Assembly (NCBI RefSeq): GCF_003597395.2
Contig: NC_133770.1
Location: 12,917,124 to 12,981,123, forward strand
Origin: Chelonoidis abingdonii
Lineage: Eukaryota; Chordata; Testudines; Testudinidae
DNA: 64,000 nucleotides
Direction of reading: 5' to 3'
The notes beneath the pieces were generated by a model. That model saw nothing but the letters and a program-made list of their open reading frames with translations, ran no database searches and was not told the origin of the DNA. The position numbers and the translations under genes are program-made. This document shows, piece after piece, positions 47,190 to 57,382 of this stretch (its first letter is position 1; each line of letters begins with the position of its first letter).

Positions 47190-47940
47190 TTTATATGCTC
47201 AAGGTTGACCTGCAGGTCCACTCAGATGCAGCAGGTGGGATAGATTTCAGTGTGTATTTCAGAAGGCATTGGCATGTCAACAAGTGGCCCTGGGAATGGG
47301 AGGAGGCTGGAATAGTAAAGGACCTAATATTTCTGGAGTTCTTCCCATTCTGGGGGTGGTCACACTCTGGGGTAGGGAGTGTAGGGAGAAGAGAGTCAGG
47401 TTTTGGTGCAACAATCAAACAATTGTCCTGGTGGTGAATTCTCAGTCCGCTAAATCTCCCAGGGTAATGAAGCTGGTGAGGCCTTTCCTACTCTGTTGCC
47501 CTGAATGCACTGTTCATTTCATTGACAATCACAAGCCTAAGCTTAACAATGGCATAGCCCAGTAGTTCTCAAACTTTAGCAACTTGAAGACCCCCATTTT
47601 GATTTACAATTTTTCATGGACCCCCAAACCACCTGCTCAGCCCCAGGCTCTGCCCCCTCTCCACTCCTTACCCCAAGGCCACACCCCTTCCCCCAAGTAC
47701 GCCCCATCCCCGCTCCACCATCTCCCTCCCAATGCCTCCTGCATGCGGTGGAACAGCTCTTCAGCGGCATGCAGGAGGCACTGGGAGGGAGGGGGAGGAT
47801 TTGATCTGCGGGCCAGCGGCTCTGGGCATGACTCACGGACCCCCTGGAGTACCTTTGTGGACCCTAGTTGGAGAAACCCTGGCATAGCCCATGCTCTCTC
47901 TCAATTGTTGACCAACCGATTCTGAGCACTAGCACCAGAC
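47190..47940 (+). pseudogene. DIRS/Ngaro RNase H remnant, split by a hAT
   Basis: Two frames carry LQVHSDAAGGIDFSVYFRRH, KWPWEWEEAGIVKDLIFLEF and then VRFWCNNQTIVLVVNSQSAK. This is the RNase H domain with its first Asp (HSDAAGG) and the WCNN box (D to N at the second acidic position). A 322-bp hAT interrupts it just after NNGIAQ, and the text resumes as IAHALSQL. It follows the RT domain as expected for this class. Confidence 0.8.
47560..47881. mobile_element. hAT MITE inside RNase H
   Basis: It starts CAGTAGTTCTCAAACTTTAG and ends GTTGGAGAAACCCTG. The 8-mer GCATAGCC is duplicated exactly (47552-47559, 47882-47889). The interior is C-rich and non-coding. Confidence 0.94.
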
Positions 47941-48059
47941 AGCAAGGAAGTGCCCGAACAGGTGCTGGCAGCCCTATAGAAACTTGGTTGCTAGAAGCCG
48001 TATCTGCCGCCAAGGCACAACTTGCACCACACACCTTTTTAGGTTACACAACAGTATTT

Positions 48060-48845
48060 GAGGTGTTTCAGGCATTCAGATGAGGGTGGGTCTACTCAGG
48101 GTCTGGCTTATACCAGAACCCCAAATGTGGTGGTTCATGGGCTCATTACACAGGTGGGGGGTGCTATGATTTACAATAGGTGACTGGTTCACCGAGGTGG
48201 CCTTTGACTGCAGGTATGTGGGTCATCTAGACCCCTGTTGGGGATTCATGGTCCGCAGAAGATGTTGGAGGGTTGGGCCCGGACAGCTGAGACATGGAGT
48301 GATGTCAGGAAGCTAGTTACCTTGCAGGTCCTTATGCAGTTAGTCAAGGTCCTTCCTCCAATCTGCCATTTGCAGTGACGTTAGGCTGTATTCTTCACTG
48401 CAGCCTGTCAGTTGGCTTTCTTCATAGCCTTCTGAGTCCCTTCGACCAGGCAGACACTTAGGGGCAGCTCTCAAATGACAGGACGGCAGTGGGAGGGTGA
48501 CTCTCTCCATCTCAGTCTGTGGGTCAAAAACAGATCAAACCGGGTTTGGTAAAGCTATTGCTCTGCACTGCTCTGGTGAGACGGACCTGTGTCCTGGATT
48601 GGCACTGTGGGCTTATGTGGCTGGATGGCCACCGGGTGAGGGTCCCCTGTTTCTGCCTGGGGGACTGGTCCTGCCAAACCAATTTCCAGTCTGTGGGAGT
48701 ATTTAGGAAGGGGCTGTCCTTCTTGGGCTTGCTACCAGGAGAGTCTGGCTCCTACAGATTCCACACAGGATGCTGGCGATTCAGGGTGCCTGATGGGGGC
48801 CAGTGCTGGTGGTGGGCTGTAGGCATCACAGGTTTTAACCTTCCC
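48060..48845 (+). pseudogene. Tyrosine recombinase remnant of the DIRS/Ngaro element
   Basis: GSKTDQTGFGKAIALHCSG, then the PGEGPLFLPGG region in one frame, and FRKGLSFLGLLPGESGSYRF in the next, resemble the catalytic half of a DIRS/Ngaro tyrosine recombinase. Such an enzyme integrates circular cDNA without making target duplications. The expected HxxR box (GSHSFRIG in relatives) reads GSYRFHTG, so both catalytic residues are changed. A Tyr remains in LPRVYHIECI. There is at least one frameshift near 48700. Confidence 0.7.
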
Positions 48846-48889
48846 CGTGTCTATCACATAGAATGTATCAGAGTATGCCCACCGCTGAG

Positions 48890-49290
48890 GATATGGATTT
48901 GCAGGCACAGTGTTGTGCATTGGGCTTACAAGAGAGAGTGTAATTCAATGAAAAGCTCACAGCTTTGCCTCAGCCAGGATGCACTTTTGTCTTGAGGGAT
49001 ATTGGATTGCTGGTGAATGTTTCTTGGTGTGGGGATAGTTTGGTTGGAGATAGTAGTCTGCAGGATTTGGCAGACTGCAGTACACCCACAAAAGATAGAG
49101 GGTGCCTGGAGGAAGGCCAGCCGGAAAGTATCAACATGGCTGAAGTCGCAAGGTGGCTCAGTTATTGGACATGGCTGCACAGCCCAGAGCGTGGTTGAGC
49201 TTTATCGAAAGGATGGCGCACACCTCTCTGATATGGGTGTCATTTGTTACTGGATGAGCTCAGTATTGGTTTGCCAAACTCCTAGGTAGT
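48890..49290 (+). pseudogene. SGNH-type hydrolase remnant of the DIRS/Ngaro element
   Basis: IWICRHSVVHWAYKR, immediately after the recombinase, resembles the nucleophile block of the SGNH hydrolase ORF carried by some Ngaro/DIRS elements (GHS or GDS, then IHWAYKR). The last block YRKDGAHLSDMG matches their DGVHLSDxG, which carries the catalytic Asp and His. The residue before His-Ser is changed (CRHS) and the frame shifts at least once between the blocks. Confidence 0.6.
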
Positions 49291-49750
49291 CCATGTGGGG
49301 TGGGATGAAGGCAAACAAGTTGATGCTGGCACCTCTTTGTGGCATGTGCCCAGTGTAGGAACTTGCTGATTTATGTTCCAGATTCCCAAAAGGTAACACA
49401 GTAGGTGTGACCCTAACAGCCTCTTTGTGCCAATTGGCAAAGGACACACCTAGCACATTGTTGTCAGAATACTTAGCCAAAGGGTGTCTCATAAGGTATT
49501 GTATGGACATTGGTGATATGCTGGTCATGAATATAATGATGTGGTTTATGTACAGGTTGTGTACAAAGAGTTAACTATGTGTGCTGGAAATATGTTCTTA
49601 AAATATGTTCTAGAGGCACTTGATACCCAAGCCTGCTCTAGACCAAGGATGGTTGTTTTGCTGTGTCTCCAATGCAAAGTGAGCAAGATCAGGAATGGAA
49701 ATACATTTACATCTAAGGTAAACAAAGTGATTAAGCTAACAAATTCAGCA
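49291..49750 (+). other. Probable 3' non-coding part of the DIRS/Ngaro element
   Basis: No coding signal continues after the hydrolase-like block. The stretch lies between that block and a CR1 insertion. I could not see the split terminal repeats that would define the end of the retrotransposon. Confidence 0.4.
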
Positions 49751-49751
49751 G

Positions 49752-50966
49752 TCATGGGATAAGATGGCAGATCCTCTCACAGACTGGTAACTGGTTAAAA
49801 GATAGGAAACAAGGGGTAGGAATAAATAGTTTTCAGAATGGAGAGAGGTAAATAATGGTGTTCCCCAGGGGTCTGTACTGGGCCCAGTCCTATTCAACAT
49901 ATTCATAAACGATCTGAAAAAAGGGGTAAACAGCGAGATGGCAAAATTTGCAGATGATACAAAACTACTCAAGATAGTTCAGTCCCAGGCAGACTGCAAA
50001 GAGCTACAAAAGGATCTCTCAAAACTTGGTGACTGCGCAACAAAATGGTAGATGAAATTCAATGCTGATAAATGCAAAGTAATGCACATTGGAAAACATA
50101 ATCCCAACTATACATATAAAATGGTGGGGTCTAAATTAGCTGTTACCACTCAAGAAAGAGATCTTGGAGTCATTGTGTATAGTTCTCTGAAAACATCCAC
50201 TCAATGTGCAGCGGCAGTCAAAAAGTGAACAGAATGTTGGGAATAATAGAGAAAGGGATAGATAATGAGGCAGAAAATATCATATTGCCTCTATATAAAT
50301 CCATGCTATGCCCACATCTTGAATACGGCATGCAGATCTGGTCGTCACTTTTCAAAAAAGCTATATTGGAATTGGAAAAGGTCCAGAAAAGGGCAACAAA
50401 AATTATTAGGGATATGGAACAGCCGCCATAGGAAGAGAGATTAATAAGACTGGGAATTTTCAGCTTGGAAAAGAGACGACTAAAGGGAGGATATGATAGA
50501 GGTCTATAAAATCATGACTGATGTGGAGAAAGTAAATAAGGAAATGTTATTTACTCCTTCTTATAACACAAGAACTAGGGGTCATCAAATGAAATTAATA
50601 GGCAGCAGATATAAAACAAACAAAAAAGTATTTTTTTCACACAACGCACAGTCAACCTGTGGAACTCTTTGCCAGAGGATGTTGTGCAGGCCAAGACTAT
50701 AACAGAGTTCAAAAAAGAATTAGATAAATTCATGGAGGATAGGTTCATCAGTGGCTATTAGCCAGGATTGGCAGGGATGGTGTCCCTAGCCTCTGTTTGC
50801 CAGAAGCCAGGAATGGGGGACAAGGAATGGATCACTTAATGAGCACCTATTCTGTTCATTCCCTCTGGGGCACCTGGTATTGGCCACTGTTGAAAGACAG
50901 GATACTGGGCTGGATGGACCTTTGGTCTGACCCAGTATGGCCGTTCTTGTGTTCTTATGTTCTAGA
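49752..50966 (+). mobile_element. CR1 LINE, 3' portion with RT C-terminal part
   Basis: It begins around GGGATAAGATGGC and runs through the RT catalytic box KFADDTKLL (near 49945), then MKFNADKCKVMHIG and the C-terminal ERDLGVIVYSSLK and NRMLGIIEKGI. It ends with the 3' tail ACTGGGCTGGATGGACCTTT and TTCTTGTGTTCTTATGTTCT. A TAG precedes MKFNADKC and a TGA breaks the frame near 50226, so it is a dead copy. About 1.2 kb is present, truncated at the 5' side as usual. Confidence 0.92.
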
Positions 50967-50999
50967 GGAGCAACTTGACCAGAGGAGGATGGAGACAGC

Positions 51000-51589
51000 A
51001 CAAGCAGCAGGAGAGAAAACCTTTATTTGGGGTTAAGAGTCATGGGATAAGAGGGAATTCAAAGGAATACATTTCAAAGGTTCACTGGACTATACAAAGA
51101 AGGGGGGAGAACCCCAGGGAACAGCACTCTCTGAGCCTGTGAATGGTGGATCTTCTTGGTGTGAGGGTAGAAGCTGTTGATAACTTGCTGTGAGTGAGAA
51201 ACAGTTTTAGGCAAAGCTTTAGCTTGCAAAGGGAAGTCTGAGGCATGTTGTTTTTTGTTTCTTTGTAACCCTTTTCTGCCTCTTTGATTCTTGCCTGGTA
51301 TCACATAAATCTGTGTTCTTTGTTAATAAACCTATTCTTGTTGTATTACAAAACTATCTCAGAGCTGTTAGATTGAATTGCTGTGTGAATCTTCAGCCAA
51401 ACTAAGAGGCTGGCGTATGCTCTGGCTCTTTGGAGAGAGTGAACTTAACTTTTATGAGTGTCCAGCGAGAGGGACTGGACACTGCAGGGAGACGTCTCTT
51501 GGAGCTAAGGAACAGGGCTTCACTGACTGGTACCTGCAAGTGCAAGGCAAGGTTTGGACTGGCAGAGATACAAGGAGTTTGCTGGCAAG
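51000..51589 (+). mobile_element. LTR-like fragment (R-U5 type)
   Basis: ATCACATAAATCTGTGTTCT, TTGTTAATAAACCTATTCTT (polyadenylation signal near 51325) and GAGTGTCCAGCGAGAGGG resemble the R-U5 part of a common turtle retroviral LTR. The left edge abuts the CR1 tail, and the right part continues after the hAT at 51590. Ends were not fixed. Confidence 0.55.
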
Positions 51590-52185
51590 CAGGGCTGGCT
51601 CCAGGCACCAGCTGAGCAAGCTTGTGCTTGGGGCGGCAGATTCTACGGAGCGGCATTTCACTCAATCCTAGGGCGGCATGGCTGCTTTTTTTGTTTGTTC
51701 ATTTGCTGCTCCGGCCTCCCTGTAGGGAGCAGCGACGCAGAGGAGGGGAGCGCCCCACAGCAAACTCAGCAGGGCAGCCCGCGTCCTTCTCTCCCTGCCG
51801 ATCGGAGCAGAGCCCTCCTGACAGGTGGCGCAGCAATTGGGGCCGTGGGCTGAGTGCCCCGCTGAAGCACTGGCCGCCCCGTTTCTCTCTCTCCCCCCCT
51901 CTCCCTCCCCTTCCCCCCCATTAGACCTGGTGGACACTGCAGCACAGGAAGTTCCCTGGCTCCGGTCGCCCTGTAGGGTTTTTTGTTTTGTTTTCCTCCT
52001 GCTTTGCTGGTCGTGCCATTGCTTCTCCCCTGACCCCGCTGCTCCAGCCGCGCCGTTTTTGTGTTGTCCCTCTCCCTGCTTTGCCGCTCCAGCTGTGCCG
52101 TTTTCCCCCCTTTTGCTGCTCCCGTGGCCCCGCCCCCCCATTTTTTTTTTTGCTTGGGGCAGCAAAAAAGACAGAGCTGGCCCTG
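51590..52185. mobile_element. hAT element, 596 bp, perfect 8-bp duplication
   Basis: It starts CAGGGCTGGCTCCAGGCACC and ends GACAGAGCTGGCCCTG. The 8-mer CTGGCAAG is duplicated exactly (51582-51589, 52186-52193). It belongs with the element at 44814 by its ends but is longer. The frame of about 300 codons across its minus strand is low-complexity and shows no transposase motif. Confidence 0.95.
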
Positions 52186-52193
52186 CTGGCAAG

Positions 52194-52780
52194 GCAGAGA
52201 GGCTGGCGTGGCAGGAGGCTGACACACAGCTTAGAAGCAACAAAGTTCTCACGTGGTGAGGCATTGACGTAATGTAGTGGCTTACAGTTTTGAGGCAAGC
52301 GGCACAGTGGGCATCCCGATGGCATCTCCTTGCAAGATGGGAGGCAGCGTGTTTAACCCCCTGGTGGGAAATGCAAACCAGGAGCCAGGACACTACCCCC
52401 AGGCAGACCGTCTCCACCAAAGGGCTGTTTGATGGTACTGGCTGGGTGTTGAGGTCAGCTCTCGTCTCAACCTCTGAAAGAGGGAGGGATGCTAGCGAGT
52501 GGGTGGAGATTCCCAGAGACTCTCCTAGTGTGATGATTGGCTCCCCTTGAAGTGGGAGCTCCCAAAGAATTGGCCAAAAAATGGGGTGCAAATGACAATG
52601 CTGGGCTGTCCCCGGATGGGAACCTTGGATGTAATTTGACTAATAAAGTTGTGGCCTGGCTAAAAATCTGCAGAGTGTGTCCTTGCCTTCTTCCGTACAG
52701 TGAGCACACCAGTAGAGCTGGGGCCTAGAGAACATTTCTTTTTCCTACATTTGAAGTGAACTAGATGAGACTGAAGCTGT
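52194..52780 (+). other. Flank of the hAT; possible retroelement 3' end
   Basis: An AATAAAG signal near 52642 follows ATGTAATTTGACT and precedes TTGTGGCCTGGC. This resembles the end of a retroelement transcript and could be the tail of the DIRS/Ngaro element or of the LTR fragment. I see no gene. Confidence 0.3.
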
Positions 52781-52785
52781 TTATT

Positions 52786-53820
52786 GCAGAGTCGTAGATC
52801 CCAAGGCCCGAAGGGAACACTGTGATCATCTAGTACAGGGACGGGCAAACTTTTTGGCCTGAGGGCCGCATCGGGTTTCCAAAACTGTAGGAAGGGCTAG
52901 TTAGGGGAGGCTGTGCCTCCCCAAACAGCAAGGTATGGCCCGGCTCCGCCCCCATCTGCCCTCACCGCTTCTTGCCCCCTAACAGCCCCCCCGTGACAGC
53001 CCCCGGAACCCCTGCCCGTGACTGCCCCCGACTGCCCCCACTGCTCCATCCAACCCCCCCATCATTCCTGACTGCCCCCCGGGACCCCTGCCTCCATTCA
53101 ACCCCCCTGTTCCCTGCCCTCTCACTGCCCTGCCCCCTATCCACACCCCTGCCCCCGACCACCACCCCAAACTCCCCTGCCCTCTATCCAACCCCTCCTG
53201 CTCCCTGCCCCCTTACCACACTGCCTGAAGCACCAGGCGGCGCTACAGCCGCACTTCCCGGCTGGAGCCAGCCACACCACTGCGCAGCACAGAGCACCGG
53301 GTCAGGCTGGGCTCTACAGCTGCACTGCCCCAAGCGCTCACAGCCCCACCACCCAAAGCATTGTTCCAGCGGCAGAGAGAGCTGAGGCTGCGGGGGAAGG
53401 GAACCACAGGAGAGGGGCCGGGGACTAGCCTCCCACGACAGGAGCTCAGGGGCCAGACAGGAGGGTCTCACGGGCCATAGTTTGCCCACCTCTGATCTAG
53501 TCGGACCTCCTGTATAACATAGGCTAGAGAACTTCCCTGAATTCATTCCTGTTTGAAGTAGAGCAGATCTTTTAGAAAAACATCTGGTCTTGACTGAAAA
53601 ATTGCCACTGATGGAAAATCCACCACAACCCTCCATGAATTATTCCAATTGTTAATTACCTTTGCTGATAAAAATTCACATCTTATTTCCAATCTAGCTT
53701 CAACTTCCAGCCATTGGATCTTGTTAGAGCCTTGTCTGATAGACTGAAGAGCCTATTATGAAATATTTGTTCCCTAGGTAGGTACTTATCAACTGTGATC
53801 AAGTCAAGTTTAGTTAAAGA
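52786..53820 (-). repeat. CR1-family LINE, interrupted by a hAT
   Basis: AGATCCCAAGGCCCGAAGGG then GTGATCATCTAG on the left, and CTAGTCGGACCTCCTGTATA then ACATAGGCTAGAGAACTTCC on the right of the inserted element, are one continuous reverse-oriented CR1 3' end. It is the subfamily seen in plus orientation at 7150-7440. Confidence 0.75.
52836..53494. mobile_element. hAT element inside a CR1
   Basis: It starts CAGGGACGGGCAAACTTTTT and ends GTTTGCCCACCTCTG. The flanking 8-mers ATCTAGTA (52828-52835) and ATCTAGTC (53495-53502) match at 7 of 8 positions. The 659-bp C-rich interior has no transposase. Confidence 0.92.
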
Positions 53821-53859
53821 GATTGGGCTTCTTGACTCTATCATTAAGAGAGGAAATTA

Positions 53860-54375
53860 ATAGGATGGAACAAGATAAAGGTAGACAGGATATTGAATGG
53901 TACAGAGACAGTAACCTGGGCACTTGTCCTTTCCAGCAACGAAAAAAATAAGTTTCAGTGAAGCTGAAAGGCAGCAAATTTGAGACAGGTAAAAGGAAAT
54001 ACTTTCCAGTATAGCACACAATTAGCTGGTGGAACTCATTGCCATTGTATCATTGAAGTCAACAGCTTAGCATGACTTTAAAAAATAAAGATTGTACATT
54101 TCTATGGATAGCAAGAACATCTAGTGTTGTAATAATAAGGATTTAAAACAAAAAACCAAAAAACAACCCAGTAGGTCTGGAAGGGATATAAACTCTCATG
54201 CTTCAGGATATAGGCCAACCTCCAACTATTGTGGGTCAGGAAGAAACATCTTGAAGGCAGGTTATTCCAGAACTCCCTCCTCAAGAGTTTGTTGCATGCT
54301 CGTCAGAAACATCTTGCACTTACCAGAAACAAGATACTGTACTAGATGGACCTCAGGCCTGGCAATTCCTATGCA
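53860..54375 (+). repeat. CR1 3' end, diverged
   Basis: ACTGTACTAGATGGACCTCA followed by GGCCTGGCAATTCCTATG is a CR1 3' terminus. The preceding text (GCTGGTGGAACTCATTGCCA) fits the usual CR1 3' untranslated sequence. Confidence 0.65.
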
Positions 54376-54578
54376 GGGTTCCTGCATCCTGATGCCCTAA
54401 AAATAGAGTTGTTCACCCCCTTTTTTTTTCTTCTTTTTTTACAAGTAGGTCTCTTCTCCTCCATGGGTGCTTTCCCCCTCCCCCCACCCCTAGCAATGGG
54501 CAGAGGGAAGCCAGCTATGTCTCCTCCTTCCCAGGATGTTGCATTGTCTGATTGTAATAGACCGGGGTGTAAGGGGTC

Positions 54579-55025
54579 TGGCCTAGCAATCACAGCGGGG
54601 CTGGGATCCATATGTCAAGGATGGCCACCAGACAGTATTCAGGGAGCAGGGAGCAGAGGAATCACTTCAGCTAGGTTCAATAAGCAAGAGTCAGAATCAG
54701 ACTAAGGTTGGAGACCAGAGGTCAGAAGCAGTTACCACGCTGGAGTCAGAAGGCAGGAGTCAGGCCGGGGCTGGAGACTGGCAATCAGAAGACAAGGCAA
54801 GGTCTGGAGTCACAGTAGTTGCCCAGACAACTTCCTGGGCCCCGCTCTAGGATTAAATAGTCCACTTGGCCAATCAGAGGGCCACAGGGTACTGTCACTC
54901 TGGATCCGCTGGGTCATACTTCCTGTGGTTCCTATTTCCCACAGTGCTCCCTAGCCAGTGGCATTGTGGGAAGGTCTGTAATTCCAGGATCTGAAGACCC
55001 AGATTCTAGTCCATGGTTCCTTACA
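54579..55025 (-). repeat. 3' LTR of the Ty3/gypsy element
   Basis: It shares CAGACAACTTCCTGGGCC, TTGGCCAATCAGA, ACTTCCTGTGG and CCATGG..CCTTACA with the copy at 58312-58763, interrupted by substitutions and small indels. Confidence 0.88.
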
Positions 55026-55129
55026 TTACAGGACCCTTCCTCCATGTTAGCACCTGGCCTGGTGTGTCTGAGTGGTCTTGATGAAACCTTTTTACCAGGA
55101 CACGGGCAGCAGATTCCCAGGAGCACTCT

Positions 55130-55800
55130 TCAGGACCATAGCTCTCCCAATCCATTAGGTAGTACATTCTCCCCCTCTACAATTTTAGAGTCATGGACAA
55201 CGTGGACTATATATCCCTCAAGCGCTTGGACCTGGCGCAGCAAGGGAGGCTGTTGGGACCGATCGGGAAAGGGGTCTTCTAAGTAAGGCATCAGGAGAGA
55301 TACAGAGAAAACAGGATGTATGTTAAGAGATCGAGGGAGCTGCAATTTCAAGGTGATGGGGTTGACTTGCTGACAGATCTGGAAGGATCCAAGGAAGTGG
55401 TGGTCTAGCTTGTAAATCAGCCAGTTGGTACAGAGCCAACCTTTTTGATCCACTGTGAGAGATGGGCCTTTCTGGTGTCGGCAGTCTGCGTACCTCTTGT
55501 AGTCCCTTTTCATCTTTTCAAGATGATCCTTAAGCTCCCCCTGGATATGGGGAATCCATTGGATCCAGTTGGCAACTGCCAGTTGCAAGTCTATGGGGCA
55601 GTCATTATCCCAGTGCAGAGGTAGCGTATCTGCATTCTTCTTTACAAAAACATCTGCACAATCCCAATACTTATCAAGGAAATGGGGATTCAGGCTTGGG
55701 AGTGGTTTCTTCTGACTAGTAGTCACCACCACCTGGGATTCCCCCACAGATGCTGTTGCTTCTGATAGGCTGCACAAGCACCAGATCAAAAGGTTGGGGT
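55130..55800 (-). pseudogene. Fused pol remnant: RT start joined to integrase C-terminus
   Basis: The open frame of 219 codons begins with the block before RT (DCADVFVKKNADTLPLHW, then DCPIDLQ). It passes straight into integrase C-terminal text (HLEKMKRDYKRYADCRH, then the HHFLGSFQICQQVNPITLK region and LQLPRSLNIHPVFSVSLL). Roughly 700-800 residues of RT, RNase H and integrase core are therefore absent. The C-terminal part is the GPF/Y-like and chromodomain-adjacent region of chromoviruses. The frame being open across the join is probably chance plus recent deletion. Confidence 0.8.
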
Positions 55801-56039
55801 CTGCCGCATGCAGGAAGACCCTTCTTTAGTATTCAGAGGGGAAGTTGATCCTCTTCTCTTGCCAGGAGATGCAAGGGTCATGCTGCTCCACATAGGTGAT
55901 ACCGAGAATTAGGGGGAAGTGTGGAGAATGGAACATTGAATTGTAATGCTTCCTGATGACTCTGGCATATACCCTCTAGGGATACTATTTCCTGTGTCAC
56001 TGTCTTCAGGGAAAGGAGGGACCCATCTATCATCTCTCC

Positions 56040-56355
56040 AAAGATTGATGTAGACTTAAAACATCAGAGGGGGATTTGTAGTGCTTGAGTAGCTTTATCC
56101 TCTATGAAGTTATTGGTAGCCCCAGAATCAATCAGGGCCCCATCCACGGTACATAATTTTATTTGTCCTTGGAAGCATGGGGAGGGCCCACGTGTTATGG
56201 ATTGGCTTTCCCTCAGGGGCTGGGAGGGTAGTTTAGGAGCATAGTGCCGGTGGTGGTGCCCAAGCTGCCCTCCTCCCACATGGCCTTGGCTCTCTTGTTT
56301 CCTGATTTCTTGGTAGGAAATGTCTGCGACTGGCAAGGGACATGGGCATGTCCTG
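56040..56355 (-). pseudogene. Retroviral-type aspartic protease remnant of the Ty3/gypsy element
   Basis: CTVDGALIDSGATNNFIED carries the DSG active-site triad of retropepsins in the form typical of Sushi-type gypsy elements. A stop follows at QIPL and later text is broken. Upstream residues form the Gag-protease spacer. The frame is cut on its 5' side by the LTR insertion at 56356. Confidence 0.8.
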
Positions 56356-57382
56356 TGTTAGAATATAGATATTCAGGCCTGCCTGTAAAGGCCTATACTA
56401 TAAGAACTTAGGTGTATTTTTATCACTTAGATAGTTACAGGGGTATAAAAACAAAGAATCAAAATCACAGTCCGCCTGTGTATGTTGTGCCTTCTCTCAC
56501 TAGGATAGTCTGAGGCCTTGTTCATAGGCTAAGGCCTTCAGCTAAGCAGCAGGGGCAGCCGTAAACTGGAAGGTGAAGGGTCACAAACCAGTCACATTGA
56601 ATAAGGTGCTACTGGGCTGTTAAGAATACAATCCTGTCCTGAGAGTCCCCATCACCACCAGATAAAGAAACAGGTATTAAGATGGTTAAAGAAAATTTAG
56701 TTTGACAGCATCCTGCCTGGCAAGAATTCACTTATCAATGGGTGTGGTTGTGAAACCCTCGTTTCTGTATTTTTACCTTTATGGCCCCCACTTTTCTATT
56801 GTTACTTTGTCTGGTTCTCTAATTGTTTCTGCCTGCTGTATAATTAATTTTGCTAGGTCTAAGTTAATTTGGGTAGTGGGATAGAATTGGTTAGAGAATC
56901 ATGCGAGGACTGGTTAGTTAAATTTCAGTAAAATGATTGGTTAAGGTATAGCTGAGAATATTAGTATATAAACTGAGATCAAACAGGAAGTGGGGGGAAG
57001 GGAAATTGGAATCGTGTTTGTTAAGGCGGGGAACAAGAACAGGGATTTGGGAACGTGGAACAAGAACACAGGAAGGCTCTGCAGCGTCCGAGTTGGGAAG
57101 GGAGACACAGGGTAAACACTCTGTGCTGTCAGAGCTGGGAAGGGGGATGTGGGGTAAACACTCTGCGGCATCAGAGCTGGGAAGGGAACACTGAGGAACA
57201 GACTCTTACCAGCGTACAGAGATAAGCCCGACTAGTATGAAGGGCTTCGGAATATGCTTGCTTGGAAACTAATCCCAATAAACATTGCATTGTCTGCACT
57301 TTGGACTTCTTGTCTTTTGCTGCTTGCTGTCTGCGTGACAAGAACTGGGGAAGTGGGAGGGTGAAGGGAAAGCCCTCTAACA
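56356..57382 (+). mobile_element. Solo LTR inserted in the Ty3/gypsy zinc knuckle, 1027 bp
   Basis: It begins TGTTAGAATATAG and ends GAAAGCCCTCTAACA, with 7-bp inverted ends TGTTAGA/TCTAACA. The 5-mer TCCTG is duplicated exactly (56351-56355, 57383-57387). A TATA-like TATATAAACTGAG lies near 56965 and AATAAA near 57278, with U5-like sequence after it. Three diverged GAGTTGGGAAGGG/GAGCTGGGAAGGG repeats occur at 57085-57190. No proviral genes are attached. Confidence 0.92.

Noticed and set aside
51668..52591. A 307-codon minus-strand frame
   Set aside because: It runs through a hAT element with a perfect target duplication and its flanks. Composition is low-complexity and no transposase or host motif is visible.
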